Assembly: GCA_963575745.1 (NCBI GenBank)
Contig: CAUYUJ010018577.1
Coordinates: forward strand, 62,501-126,500
DNA length: 64,000 nt
Direction of reading: 5' to 3'
Origin: Prorocentrum cordatum
Taxonomy: Eukaryota; Sar; Dinophyceae; Prorocentrales; Prorocentraceae
Shown here: positions 53,283 to 63,838 of the stretch, piece by piece
How the letters are laid out: each line of letters begins with the position of its first letter
How positions within the stretch are numbered: position 1 is the stretch's first letter
Made by a program: the position numbers and the translations under genes
Notes under the pieces: generated by a model
Databases searched by the model: none
Told to the model about the DNA's origin: nothing
Seen by the model: only the letters and a program-made list of their open reading frames with translations

Positions 53283-53565
53283 CTAGAACCATCGCGCGCG
53301 CTCAGGTTCTGGCAAGCCCCCAGGCCTTGACGAGTTCACTGCTCCACTGAAGCAGTGACCACGTAGGGTTTGAACGGGAAGTGATGGAGTGTCCCTAATG
53401 CTGAACGCACTATGGGCAATTAGAAGTCCACGCATGTCAATCCGCATTCCAGAAGGCTTTCGGGGAAGATGGTTGCGTAGGGGGGCCGAGGCCTGATGAA
53501 ACGGGCTCCCAGAAGGCCTTCTCGGAACATGGTTTTGGGGGCGTATTGGGGAGCCTGCTGGGGCG

Positions 53566-53570
53566 TGCTG

Positions 53571-53628
<58 letters not shown>

Positions 53629-53653
53629 AATGTCGTCGTCGACTCTTGGGGCG

Positions 53654-53684
<31 letters not shown>

Positions 53685-53715
53685 GTCCTCGTCTTCGTCG
53701 TTTCGTCGTCTTCGT
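53566..53715. repeat. (CGT)n array
   Basis: CGT triplets pure for 55 bp, then with GCC and TTC variants; the only CGT array in the window. Confidence 0.97.
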
Positions 53716-53889
53716 CGTTGGTTTTCAAGAGGGCACTTGGGGCGGCTTTGTGCGAAACGATCTGCGGAAGGCCGCGAGAAAACGATTAATCATGTCCCGA
53801 ATCAACTTCCCAGAGAGCTCTCCGGTAGCGCGATGGTACTTCGGAACCTCCGGAGACTCGCGGGCCTATGATGAACCATGTCCCCGGAA

Positions 53890-54300
53890 GGCTTTCTGGG
53901 GACATAATTTGTTGGGGGGTGTTGGGGGGGCTTTTGGGGGTTCCCTGGGGGCCCTTTGGGGGCCTCTTGGGGTTTCCTGGGGGCCTCTTGGGGGCCTCAC
54001 GGGGCTTCGTGGAACCCTTTTCGTGGAAGCCTCCTGGGCCGTCTTGGAGCCCTTTTCGGGGTCTCGTGGGCCGTCTTGGAGCGATCTGAAAGGGCTCCGA
54101 GGCCGTGAGGGAGATCTGGGAAGCGGGAAAAGCGAAAACGCCTAAATCATTCAAAATCCCTACGGAAAATGAGCGAATGGTGCCTCCCAGGGGGAGCCTC
54201 TCGAGTCCGTCCTGGAGCGCGTTGGAGTCCTCGTCGGCCGTCTTGAGGGTATCTTGGGCGTCTTCGGGGCCTCTTGGGACCACCTTGGGAGTCTGAAGTG
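53890..54300 (-). repeat. CCCCAAGAGGC-type degenerate repeat, copy 4 (inverted)
   Basis: GGGGGCCTCTTGGGG words on the plus strand, i.e. the reverse orientation of copies 1-3, with a core AAATCATTCAAAATCCCTAC. The DNA 54301-54950 is unique and shows no gene. Confidence 0.65.
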
Positions 54301-54950
54301 ACTCTGGTAGGTCATATTGCATCGAATTCCATGTCGAAGGAATACGAAATGGGGTGTGGATGGGTAAAATAGGAGAAGATCGATGTATCGGTCTTTCCAG
54401 CGCATAGCGAATACCAAGTCAGGTATCCGGGCAAATAGGGCGCGCGTGCCTTGAGCCATAAGGCAACGACGCGCAGGCTATACTCCCGTTTACATATAAC
54501 ATCTCCCAAAGAGCTACCCCAAAAGTCGGGAGGGGAGGAGACGGAGAGTAAAGCCGCGCAGTCGCTAGGCTCTCGACAGGCGCGCGCGAGAGCTTGCACG
54601 GAAAACAATACACGCAGTCTGGTCTACCACCAGACTGAAGGGCGAGATTATTCGCAGGCGAGTTTCCTCGCACAAATCTTTCCACGCATTCGCAAGACGG
54701 CCCCTTGAATGACCGGGGGCTGTCGGCCCGGCTAGAGGTAAGCCAAACAGGCTATTCCCCTCCGGGCAAAAGGTATTAAGGCAAGGAGCCTGAACCAAGC
54801 TGAGCAGGCTCGTCGCCAAGCGTGAAAAGTATGGCTCGTTTCCGAGCAAGCAAGAGGGCGCCTTCATAATAGGCGCCTGTGCTGGCAAACTGGACCGCAG
54901 GGGCAACAAGGACAGACTAACAATGATTCGACTTAGGCTTTGTTTTGTCC

Positions 54951-55330
54951 TCAGGGCCCCGAAAAGGGAACAAACTGCTTCACGTCATATTTAAACGACT
55001 GAGTACCTGACATTACTTCCAGAAACAGCTCCCGATCGATACTCCCCTTTGTATGCCCATCTGCGGTCATGTCCCTAGTATCACACCACTGCACGTTGTG
55101 CGCTATATCTATATCCATGAGCTCACGTATCCAGCTGATATGTCCTAGCAAAGTACGCTCCGTCGGTATCTTGAGATCTTTGTTAGATAATGACTTATAT
55201 ACAGACTCGGCGTCTATCGAAAGGGATACCTTGATAGCTAGGCCTCCAACTTCACGCATATCCCGTAGTTGTCGTGGAGCAAGGGCAAATCTAATGGGCA
55301 GTGGGCTGGACATCCACGTCTGGCATCGTT
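54951..55330 (-). pseudogene. Ty1/copia-type RNase H remnant
   Basis: The minus frame has DPRQ-like RQLRDMREVGGLAIKVSLSI, then DAESVYKSLSNKDLKIPTER, TLLGHISWIRELMDI, and the signature QWCDTRDMTADGHTKGSIDR, which corresponds to the V-x-W-x-x-T-x-x-x-x-A-D-x-x-T-K motif that ends copia RNase H. It ends at 54951 after FKYDVKQFVPFSGP. The domain's N-terminal part is missing or lies in the other frame upstream. No LTR, integrase or RT is seen nearby. Confidence 0.7.
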
Positions 55331-55845
55331 GGTGCAGGCATGAATGACAGATGCGGGTACATGGACTGATCATTGCAACGCACATTCGTGAGGCTATGAA
55401 ACTGGTCCGGTGTTTCGCGTACAAACCTGTTCGGGACCCTGGGGCCATCTGGATACAGTGGCGGGTCCATGGTTGCAGTTGGTGGCCTCTGGCCCTGGGC
55501 CATGCTCGGATGGGCATTGAAAGCCGGATTGAAGGCCCGTTGCCGGGCAGGGTCGAGAGGATTCGGGCCCTCCGGCTCCCAGGGCCAGGCTGGCCTCCAC
55601 GTCGGACCGCTTGGGTGAGGCAGGTTGCGGCTCGGCACCTGCTGTGCCGCGGCCGCCGCCCTTGCGCGGTAGTCGTCTGTCACTCCTGTATGCATGTTCT
55701 GGTCAGTCGGCGGTCGGTGATGTACCGGAGTGCCAGGCAGGCTTCCCCGCACTGTGGATGGCGTGCCCGGTGCCATGATCAGCTCTGGCCGCAGCGATCC
55801 GCTCCATGAGAGCGCCGCTCGGAGCAGGACGCCCTGGTGCCCCAA
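55291..55845 (-). pseudogene. Pro-rich segment between Tpt1-like ORF and RNase H
   Basis: Frame reading SLPGTPVHHRPPTDQNMHTG, NPAFNAHPSMAQGQRPPTAT and PNRFVRETPDQFHSLTNVRC to a stop. It takes over from the upstream frame around 55700-55800, so a single indel may separate them. Low-complexity Pro/Ala character. Function unknown; perhaps a disordered linker of a retroelement polyprotein. Confidence 0.4.
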
Positions 55846-57985
55846 ATGGGGACTGCACTGGCGTCGACACCACGGGTGTCATGCCCCTCGGCGTGTGCAT
55901 GCTGTGCGAGGGGCTCCCTGGCATCTGCTCGAATCGAGCGGGCTCTCCGAAGATGCGGCCGAACGTTTGCAGGTCCCCCTGCGGCTCGGGCATGGCGCTC
56001 CTCATCCCATTGACGGGCAGGTTTCCCTGCAGAGCCTGGCGGCTGCGTGTCACCATCGCGGACATAGCTCCCTGACCGGCGGCCCAGGGGTCTTGTTGGT
56101 AAAGTCTGTCCGCTAGCTGTTCCACCTGCTCAGGGTTCAGGGCAGCCGCGATTTGATCAAGATCTGAGGTGCTGAGGACCTGCCAAGATATGACGCTAGG
56201 CACTTGGCTCGGAGCGCGGCTCGGCGGCTGGCTGAGGGCCGCACTCCCCGCCTCACTCTCATTGATCATGAAGATCTGGTGGGTCTCGGACTGGTTTCCC
56301 AGCGTTGTTGGGCTGTAGTGGTCCCCCACCTCTCTCTGGAAGTACGCCGGTGGGGGCTCATCGTCTCGCAAGATAGACATCCTGTGCCCAATGCTCGCAT
56401 TGCCCACCGATCTCCACTTGTTCGGCGCCGCCATTTCGGCTGTGGAACAGCGTGCACGGCGACTGCCCAAGTAGTGTGGGTTCCGCCGCTGCTTGCCTGT
56501 GGAGATCTCCTCCACATAGTTGATGTACTACGGCTCAATGATGCCGTTGACCCCTTCAGAGAGCAGCACGCCGTTGTCGGACCAGCAGAACTCGATCTTG
56601 TCTTTCAGGGCCTGGTGCCAGTCGATCGAAATGCTAATCTCGGACTCAGGATCCCATCCGCTCTGCGCGTCGCGACGCTGAAGAACTGGGACAAAGTGGA
56701 TGTGTGAACGTCCAGTTCCTTTCTTCATGGTGTTGTGCTCCTTGCGGCAGGAGAGGCCAACCCACGCGATGCCCTCGAAGGCCGCCCACCTCGCACCGTG
56801 AATGGCGACATCAGGGTATGGGGCCGGTCTCCCGGCAGGGTTGTCGTGCAGTACGATGTACTTGTACAACGACCAAGGGGCCTTGAACGTCCACGAGTGC
56901 CCCTGCGAGGCACGGGTGAACAGATCGGCCGTACCAGTATCTCGCATCAAGACCTTGAACTGCAACCGCTGCTTCTCCTCACCGTTCGCCTCGCGGACGT
57001 GGGCGATCGCCATCATGATTGCAGCCATCTGATCGACCGTCCTACCGTAGAAAGTCTCGGCGATGATCTTGGCGTCATCGGACCTCGGGTAGTACCCGTC
57101 GTGACGAATGCCGTCGCTCCAGGGAAACTCGTGCACGAGCTCACGGAGATTGATCCAACCATCGTGGTCGTCGAACGTCCTCAGCTTCCACGCTGGGTGG
57201 TGCGATTTGTCGGGCGCGCGCCTGCAGATCTTACTGAGGCACTTACTGAGCTGCTTGAGCTTGTAGTTAGTGCTGGGAATGATATTCCTCTTTCGGCAGC
57301 TCGCCATGAACGCGTCGTCAACTGAACGTAAAGGTGGAAGCTTCCGTAGAGCACGTCGATCGTTGATCAACTCCTGGCCCCCGCTCGTGAATGAAGTGTC
57401 GCCTGGGTGGCGCAGCACATCCTCGGGCGGGTTCCCCCGCAATGGGGCCTCTGCTGCTGGCGATGCTGCGGCTCCTGATGATGAAGAGGCTGCGGCTGCA
57501 GCGCCTGGCGGGTTTCCCCGCGACATCTCTCGGCTGGCGCCGCTCCTGATCTTAGGCGCCCAGTTGCCCCGAGGCATAGCACCCTTCTCGGACTCCTTGG
57601 AGCGCGTCGCCACTGGCGATGCAGGCGTAGGAGTATACCCTGTACGCTCAAACGCCTTGGCCTTATTGGCGATGGAGCCACTCCGGCTCGGCTGACGCAG
57701 GTGGATCTCCAGGGGGTCCTGAGGCTGTTGCCTGAGGTCCGTTCTTTGTGCAGGGCTTGCTCGAGCTGTTGACTTCGGCACCTCGGCGAGGGGCCTTCCC
57801 ATTTGCACATCGAGCCCGAGCTCCTCGGAGCGGGTAGAGGGGTTCTTCTGTCTTTCGCCTGAAGGCATCCTGTATTCACGAGTCTCGCTTTCCGAAGCTT
57901 TTGGGATCGTCGGTTGCTTCTTTGCTTCGGCTTGCGACTCCAGCAACATTCGGCGAGTTGCCTCGCGGGTGCGCTCTTCCGCCAA
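55703..57985 (-). pseudogene. Tpt1/KptA-like RNA 2'-phosphotransferase domain with in-frame TAG
   Basis: 485 codons, then TAG (56528-56530), then about 270 more codons in the same frame. Numbering starts at the non-ATG codon at 57985; the first ATG is codon 13 (57949). Residues 1-230 are a charged, disordered leader. Residues 240-495 match the Tpt1/KptA fold in order: QLSKCLSKICRRAPD (LSxxLS..R motif), WINLRELV, RASQGHS with the conserved R, Q and H, AIHGARWAAFEGI (HGT motif with T to A), GLSCRKEHN, RSHIHFVPV, and KDKIEFCWSDNGVLL. The usual family C-terminus is cut by the TAG after NGIIEP and resumes YINYVEEISTG, as expected if TAG replaced a sense codon. Tpt1 removes the splice-junction 2'-phosphate using NAD+. 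After the TAG the sequence is Ser/Pro/Gln-rich. The next block downstream is a copia RNase H. Confidence 0.7.
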
Positions 57986-58011
57986 CCGCTTGCATTCCCC
58001 TGAGGATCCAG

Positions 58012-58058
58012 AACTCTATAAAATAGAATTGAAATTTCCAACTCTATTTTATAGAGTT
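58012..58058. repeat. AT-rich hairpin upstream of the Tpt1-like frame
   Basis: Perfect 15-bp arms AACTCTATAAAATAG and CTATTTTATAGAGTT around a 17-nt loop, in otherwise GC-rich DNA. Its TAG also closes the Tpt1-like frame upstream. Confidence 0.85.
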
Positions 58059-58094
58059 AACTTGCTCTAGATATACATGTTATGCTCCGAATCA

Positions 58095-58690
58095 GCGATT
58101 TCGTGCCGTCGCGATGCGCATCGCGTTGCGTTGCGCCATTGTTGCATGCAGCGTCGCGGTGACTCGGCGTCGCGTTGCCATGGAGCACCGATTTAGCGCT
58201 GCGGCCATGCGCTATCGCGTTGTCGCGGCGCCAGGTCGGCGGATGCGGCGTCAGCCTGGCGAACGCGGTTGTGCAGTCGTGTTGTCGCGGCGTCGCGGCG
58301 TTACGTTGTCGCGGCGTCGGGTCGGCGGATGAGGCGTCAGCCTGGCGCGTGTGGTTGCGCCGTCGTTCGCGGCGTCGCGGTCGTCGCGGTGTCGCGGCGT
58401 CGCGTTGTCGCGGCGTCGCGGTGTCGCGGTGTCGCGTTGACGCGGCGTCGCGGCGTCGAGTCAGCGGACGGCGTCGCGGTGTCGCGGTGACTCGGCGTCG
58501 CGTTGCGGCGTCAGCCTGGCGAGCGCGGCTGCCGTCGCGTGGTCGCGGCGTCATGGCGTCGCGTTGTCGCGGCGCCGGGTGGGCGGATGCGGCGTCAGCC
58601 TGACGAATGTGGTTGAGCCCGTGCGTTGTCGCGGTGTCGCGGCGTCGAATCGGCGGATTCGGCGTCAGCCTGGTGAATGCGGCAAGCTCG
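58095..58690. repeat. GTCGCG-type minisatellite with higher-order repeat
   Basis: GTCGCGGCGTCGCG words throughout. The longer string GCGGCGTCAGCCTGG (or GAGGCGTCAGCCTGG) recurs five or six times, usually preceded by GTCGGCGGATG. The DNA 58691-59014 is unique with no gene. Confidence 0.9.
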
Positions 58691-59014
58691 GGCCCTGGTC
58701 CCCCCCTTGCAAGGCCCCGCGGAACCCGGCGAACCGCCAGGGCCAGCGGGCCCCTGTCAAAGCACCCCGTCGGCCTCCTCGGGGCCGCGGCGTGCCCCCA
58801 GACACCCTGGGCCCCACCGGGTCCATAGGAGGGAGGCCGAGGGGCACAACTAATTTCGGCACACACCTCACGCGGATCTTCGGCGTCGGGGCGGCGGATC
58901 TGCGGCGTTAGCCCGTGTATATTCCTGGGCGAGGAGGGGGGGGAGGAGGAGTTCGGCAGTCCAGAGCCCCGCGCGAGCGGGCGGTCTGTGGAGTCGAGCT
59001 GCAAGCGCCAGCGT

Positions 59015-59210
59015 GGGCGGAGGAGGAAGAGGAGGAGGAGGGGGAGGAAGAAGAAGAAGAAGAAGAAGAAGAGGGGGAGGGGTGGAGGAGGAGGAGGGGA
59101 GGAGGGAGGGGGGAGCGAGGGGAGGGGGAAAAGGAAGAGGAGGAGGAGGAGGAGAGCGAGGAGGAGAAGGAGGAGGAGGAGGGGGAAGAGGAGAGATGGC
59201 AGGGGAGGAA
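59015..59210. repeat. (GGA)n/(GAA)n array
   Basis: GGA with an AAGAAGAAGAAG block. Confidence 0.95.
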
Positions 59211-59409
59211 GAGTTAGGGGTCTGCCCCTCAGCTCGGGGGCGTCTGGGGGGCGAGGGCGGCTGGGCCGTCGGCCGACGCGGCCGCAGCCGCGGCCAAGGA
59301 GTCGGCCGCTGCCTGAGCGACCCGTGGCCAGCCTGCGGGCACCCACGTCGTCCGCGCCTCCTCGAGCGTCATCGGGTTCGAGGCGTCGTCCTCTGGGGTT
59401 GGTTATCTC

Positions 59410-59624
59410 CCTCCTCCTCGTCCTCTTCATCTTCCTCCTCCTCCTCCTCCTCCTCCCTTCACCGCCCTCCTCCTCATCATCCGTAGTGCCCCTCCCCCAT
59501 CCTACTCCTCCTGCCCCCATCGCCTCGTGTTCCTCCTTCTTCTCCCCCTCGTCCTCCCCCTCCTCTTTCTCTTCCCCCTCATCCTCCCCCCGTCCTCCAC
59601 CTCCTCCATCCCCTCCGCTTCCAA

Positions 59625-59662
<38 letters not shown>

Positions 59663-59735
59663 CCTCTCTCCTCCTCTGCCTCCTCCTCCTCCTCCTCCTC
59701 CTCCTCCCCCGTGCCACTCCTCTTCCGAGCGCGGG
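59410..59735. repeat. (TCC)n arrays with (CT)n
   Basis: TCC blocks at 59410-59480 and 59525-59730, with pure CT at 59628-59658. Confidence 0.95.
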
Positions 59736-59739
59736 GAGG

Positions 59740-60824
59740 GGGCGCGCTTGATTCCCCCCCTTGCTTTTCGTTTCCCCCCCGTCGCCCCTGCCCTTGAGGA
59801 CCCCTATGGGGTCCTCCGAGGGCAACGTGAAAGTCGAAGGAGCATAGTCGGAACCATCATCAATTGCATGCGATGGAGGCTCAGTTTTCTCCTGCAAGTC
59901 CGCGTGCATGCGCGTGTATTCGAGGATCGGGGGCGACGAGTTGCAAGCGTTGCGAGCCACGTCGCGCGCGTCGACGGGGGGGTCCTGCGCAATGTTGAGA
60001 ACATCTCGATTGTAGAATGACTTCATCATCATCCACAGCTGCAGCTCCAGGGTGGTTGTGCGTGCCCTCAGGGACGTGACCTCCGCATTCATGGTGTTGT
60101 AGTCTGTGATGCTTTTGCGGAGCATGTTGGTGGCCTCTTGATCGACCGACGATCCAAAATCCAATGCAAAATCCAATGCATTTGATTTTGCATTGGATTT
60201 TGCATCCTCCTCGTCCTCATCTTCCTCCCCCTCCCCCTCCGCTCTTCCTCTTCCATTCCCCCTCCCATCCCTCCAAGCCTGAATCATTTCAGCCTGGGCT
60301 CTGCTGCAGTTGTCGAGGATCGCTTGCACGCTGCACTGCAAAGTCATCGCCGGATCCGAGCCCGGGCCCCTGCGAGGGGCCTTGCCGCCCTTGCCGCCCT
60401 TGTTCCCCTTGCCCGCGTCCTTGTCCAGCGCCGCGTTGCCCTTCTGCTGGCCCTTGCCCGAGGCCTGGTTGCTGCCCTTGCCCGAGTCGTCGGTCGGAGT
60501 CGGAGGGAGCAAGGTTCCAACAACGTCGTCCGAGCCCTTCCCCCTCTCCAAGCCCTTCTCTGAGCCCTTGTTCTCGCCCTTCTCCGAGCCCAGGTCCTTG
60601 CCCAGGTCCACGCCCGAGCCCTTGGTGCACCCCTTGCCCTGGTCCTCGCCTGAAACCGAGCCCAGGTCCACGCCCGAGCCCTTGGTGCACCCCTTCCCCT
60701 GGTCCTCGCCTGAAGCCGTGCCCTTCCGTTGGCCCGAGCTGTCGCCTTTCGGGTTGGTCCTCGTGGCAGACCGAGACCTAGAACGATCGCGGCCGTCCAT
60801 GACCGCCTCGCTTGCCAGAATCAC
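59740..60824 (-). CDS. SR- and Gly/Lys-rich unknown protein
   Basis: The minus frame starts MILASEAVMDGRDRSRSRSA (a second ATG at MDGRDRSRSRS). Residues 30-150 are Gly/Lys-rich with a tandem 60-bp duplication encoding SGEDQGKGCTKGSGVDLG twice. Then come AMTLQCSVQAILDNCSRAQA, an acidic block, and a likely coiled coil (DYNTMNAEVTSLRARTTTLE). After about 59740 the frame only continues because of the TCC array, so the real end or a splice site lies near there. The composition suggests a disordered nucleic-acid-associated protein, perhaps ORF1-like; no family recognised. Confidence 0.45.
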
Positions 60825-61067
60825 TTAGCTCTCGAGCAGACGAATAGCTATAAGACGGCCGCCCCCTCTCCCCCTGGCCACCTTTCTTATCGATGCCCTT
60901 TCGCATTTCCCCGAAGCCGAAATCAAATCCAACATCAAATGCAAGATCCGCCGAGGCTGGAAAATCGTCACCCCCCAAAAAAGCTTGTTCGGATTAGACC
61001 TGGACCGATGCGACCGATGCGTGGGCACATAGGAAGGGGCCCCTCTCGAAACCAAACGCCGCCGGAT

Positions 61068-61225
61068 CAGACTTGGAACGCCACGCTGGCACTCGTCGGG
61101 GGTCGGGCCCGCCAAAATCCAACGCAAACTTCAATGCATTGGAATATGCATTGGGTTTTCAGACGCCACGTCGGATTTGCGTCGGGCCCGACCCCCAACG
61201 AGTGTCGGGCGCGATCCAGGTCCGA
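61068..61225. repeat. fold-back element, about 158 bp
   Basis: The left arm GACTTGGAACGCCACGCTGG..CACTCGTCGGGGGTCGGGCC pairs with the right arm GGCCCGACCCCCAACGAGTG..GATCCAGGTC. The middle has TTCAATGCATTGGAATATGCATTGG. AT-rich words like those in the middle also occur at 60160-60205 inside the SR-rich ORF. Confidence 0.75.
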
Positions 61226-61374
61226 GATATCGACCGTACAGGTTTTTACAGCTCGATCTCCAGGGAACGTCACCTGCGGCGCGCAGGCTCGAGCATCCAG
61301 GGCGCCATGGTTACCCACGTCGCCAGGTGGGCCAGGGGCCCAGGGGGCATGCATGAGTGCAGGGTGCCAGATCC

Positions 61375-61500
61375 TCCCCCCTCCTTTCCTCCGAGATGCC
61401 CCCCCTCTCCTTCCCCCCCCTCCATCCCACCCCTCCTTCCCTCGCCTCCATCCCTCCCCATCCTTCCCCCCCCTCCCCCCTGTCCTCCACCTCGCCCCTA
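61375..61500. repeat. C-rich low-complexity stretch
   Basis: CCTCCCCCC/CATCCCTCC runs after the fold-back element. Confidence 0.8.
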
Positions 61501-61536
61501 TCATCTAATTATTCCGTAGCGTGGGGCGGCCTGAGC

Positions 61537-63456
61537 TCAACCACGCGGCACGGGCAAGCGAGTATCAGAACTCGACTCAATTGGCAGCCCCTTGACCACC
61601 ACACGCGCTGCCACGCGCGCAAATTCTAGGGGGTATTGAGACGATTGCTTCTGGCGGCTATTGTACGTGCCCGAGACCCACCCCTTTTTGGACCAGCCGT
61701 ATTTCTTCGGCTTGGAGCCCTGAGTCTTCTTGACTCGTTTAGCGGGGCAGAGCTCTGAATAGGTGCCGAGCCGTTTGAAGGCCTGCGTCCTGCGGCGAAC
61801 AAGGGGAAGCAAAGCATGAGGACTCAGCGTAGTCCAGATCTCGATCGGCTTCACGCTGATCGCGCCGAAGGCTCCGAGGTTCGTGATGATGCGCTTCGCG
61901 CAGGCCATCAGCAGGGCCTCGGAGAGCTCGGCCGTGCGGTAGCTAGTCGAGTTCAAGGGCTGCTCGACGACCACGCGGACGCCCCGCATGTGGCAAAACG
62001 TCACCATCATCGACCTGGGCAGGGGAGGCGCTCTCCTCCTCCTCCTCCTCCTCCTCCTCCCCCTCCTCCCCTCCTCAGGGCGAGAGGGGGAGCGAGGGAG
62101 CGAGAGAGGGAGAGGTAGAGGCATGGGCAACCGAGGGGAGCGGGAGGGAGAGGAGGCGAAGTTGAATAGTTTGCCCCGAGAGGAACCACGCACGATGCAG
62201 GCCACGCAGGGGCGAGCCGGATCCATTTCCTCTGGAGGAGAGGTGGGCCACTGTTGAGCTGCAGGAGCCCGCGAGGGGGGCCGTTGCGGCCCCCCGTGCA
62301 GCATATGCAAAATGAAGTGATGCTTGGGAGTGGGGGCCATGCCCGAGGCAAGAGCACAGAGCAGGTGCACGTTCAGTGAACAGTCGGTCCAGATCCACCT
62401 ATCAGGGCGTAGCTGGACGCGCCGCATGTCCGGATCGGGGGGGGGCCGCCTGGAGTCCCCACCGGGTCGGGGCATCTCGAGCAAACCTTGATTCTGCCCC
62501 ATCGCGCTCGGGCCTAACGCCGTGGATAAAATAATGGTGGGAGGAGGAGAAGGGGAAGGAGGAGGAGGAGATGGAGAGGGAGGAGGAGGAGGAGGAGGAG
62601 GAGGAGGAGGAGGAGGAGGAGGAGGAGGAGGAGGAGGGAGAGAGGGTAGTGGAAGACGAGAGGGACGATGAGGGGGATGCAGGAAACGGAGGGGCAGGAG
62701 GATGGGGAGGACAAGGAAGACGAGGAGGAGTCAGCAGACAGTTCTTTCTTCCTTCCTCCATGCCACTCCTTCCTCCGCAGTGGCCTACCTCAGGTGAGCA
62801 TTCCAATATGGTTTGGCCTTGGCCGCCCTCCTTCCCCTCTTCCTCCTCCTGGCCATCCTCCTCGCCATCCTCCGACATTGGGTTGGTGTTGTTTTGCGCC
62901 CTGCCTACGCGAGCAAGCAGGTCCAATTCGCTTCCCTGACGTCGTTTCTGATGTCGTTGCCGTATGGGTCCTCATCCGTACGTTTAGTGTGCCCCCGTGC
63001 CATTGGTATCCAAGTGGAGCATTGAGGGCCAAACCAAGCCGTTCCTCCTGCGCACATCGAAGCCAGAAGCCACATTGCATACAAGCACCCCTTAAGAAAT
63101 CGAGTGTCCTGCCAAGCGCGGTCCAGAACATCAAATGAGAAGGCGCGGTAACCCAGACTACGTACAGCTCGCGTGCAGCGCGCCGTGCCCGAGTATATCT
63201 CAACGAACGCAGCCGATCGAGTAATTGTCGGTGCCCGTTCGGAGATAGCATGCACAATCGTGTCGAGAAACGGCTTCGTGCCACTGTCGAAATTCAAGGG
63301 TGCACCGCGCCTCCCAAGAGCGACGGCCGTTGACGATGCCCACTGATACCCTGACGAGCAAGCTTCTAATGGGCCTAGCTTCACGCCCACTGCCAAGCAC
63401 CCGAAGCCCGAGGTAAGAATCAAAGCAGCATGTAGCCAGCGACCAACGGCAGCCAT
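61537..63456 (-). CDS. C5-methyltransferase-like gene, one inferred intron
   Basis: Exon 1 (63456-62909) and exon 2 (62014-61537) join in frame to 341 residues through a GT-AG intron (62908-62015, 894 bp; donor GTAGGC, acceptor CCCAG followed by G). The join completes an Ala codon and links VREANWTCLLA to SMMVTFCHMRGVRVVVEQP. Motifs are AAFVEIYSGTARCTRA (motif I, 82-97), Asp at 109, WFGPQCSTWIPMAR (motif IV, usual PPC here PQC, Cys146 kept), VVVEQPLNS (motif VI position, Glu200), and LGAFGAISVKPIEIW. The C-terminus is Lys/Arg-rich. Family logic is a DNA methyltransferase-like Rossmann fold as found in many dinoflagellate proteins; substrate and activity are unknown. The first 25 residues are hydrophobic but I would not call a signal peptide. 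The intron contains GGA and TCC arrays. Confidence 0.65.
62015..62908 (-). other. inferred intron carrying repeats and an ORF scrap
   Basis: Includes (GGA)n at 62535-62645 and (TCC)n at 62030-62075. It also has a minus-frame segment near 62350-62250 reading PTPKHHFILHMLHGG, a pattern reminiscent of other dinoflagellate repeated ORFs; that scrap could be an inserted fragment. Confidence 0.5.
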
Positions 63457-63675
63457 GACCCGCTAGCCGCAAAATCTCCCGTCACCAGTTTGCTCCTCAA
63501 GTCGATAAGCCTGAAAATTCTGCGGGGGAAGCTGAGACGGTGGCAATACTGCGCGATATCTCTCAGCGATGCGTTCAACGACTCGTCTTGGAAACAATGA
63601 TAATGTTTAGGAGTTCCATGGGTCGGGATCCTCGGGGGCTGTAACACGAAACCGCTGATGGCCACCCTTCTTCAC

Positions 63676-63838
63676 CACCCACCAAACCACCCCAAGCCAA
63701 CCCGAAGGCTCAGATTTACCCTCGATTTCCAGTGGGGGGGGGGGTCGGGGAACATCGAAAAAACACGTGTGGAAGCCTTGCCCCCCCCCAACCCGAAATT
63801 CGGGTCTTCGGGTTGGGTTGGGGTGGTCTGGTAGGTAG
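63676..63838. repeat. fold-back element, about 163 bp
   Basis: The left arm CCAAACCACCCCAAGCCAAC and CCGAAGGCTCAGATTT pairs with the right arm GAAATTCGGGTCTTCGGGTT and GGGTTGGGGTGGTCTGG. The inner G10 run faces a C9 run. The loop carries CATCGAAAAAACACGTG. Confidence 0.75.

Noticed and set aside
61357-61629. Pro/Ser-rich plus frame
   Set aside because: C-rich low complexity and antisense to the end of the methyltransferase-like exon.
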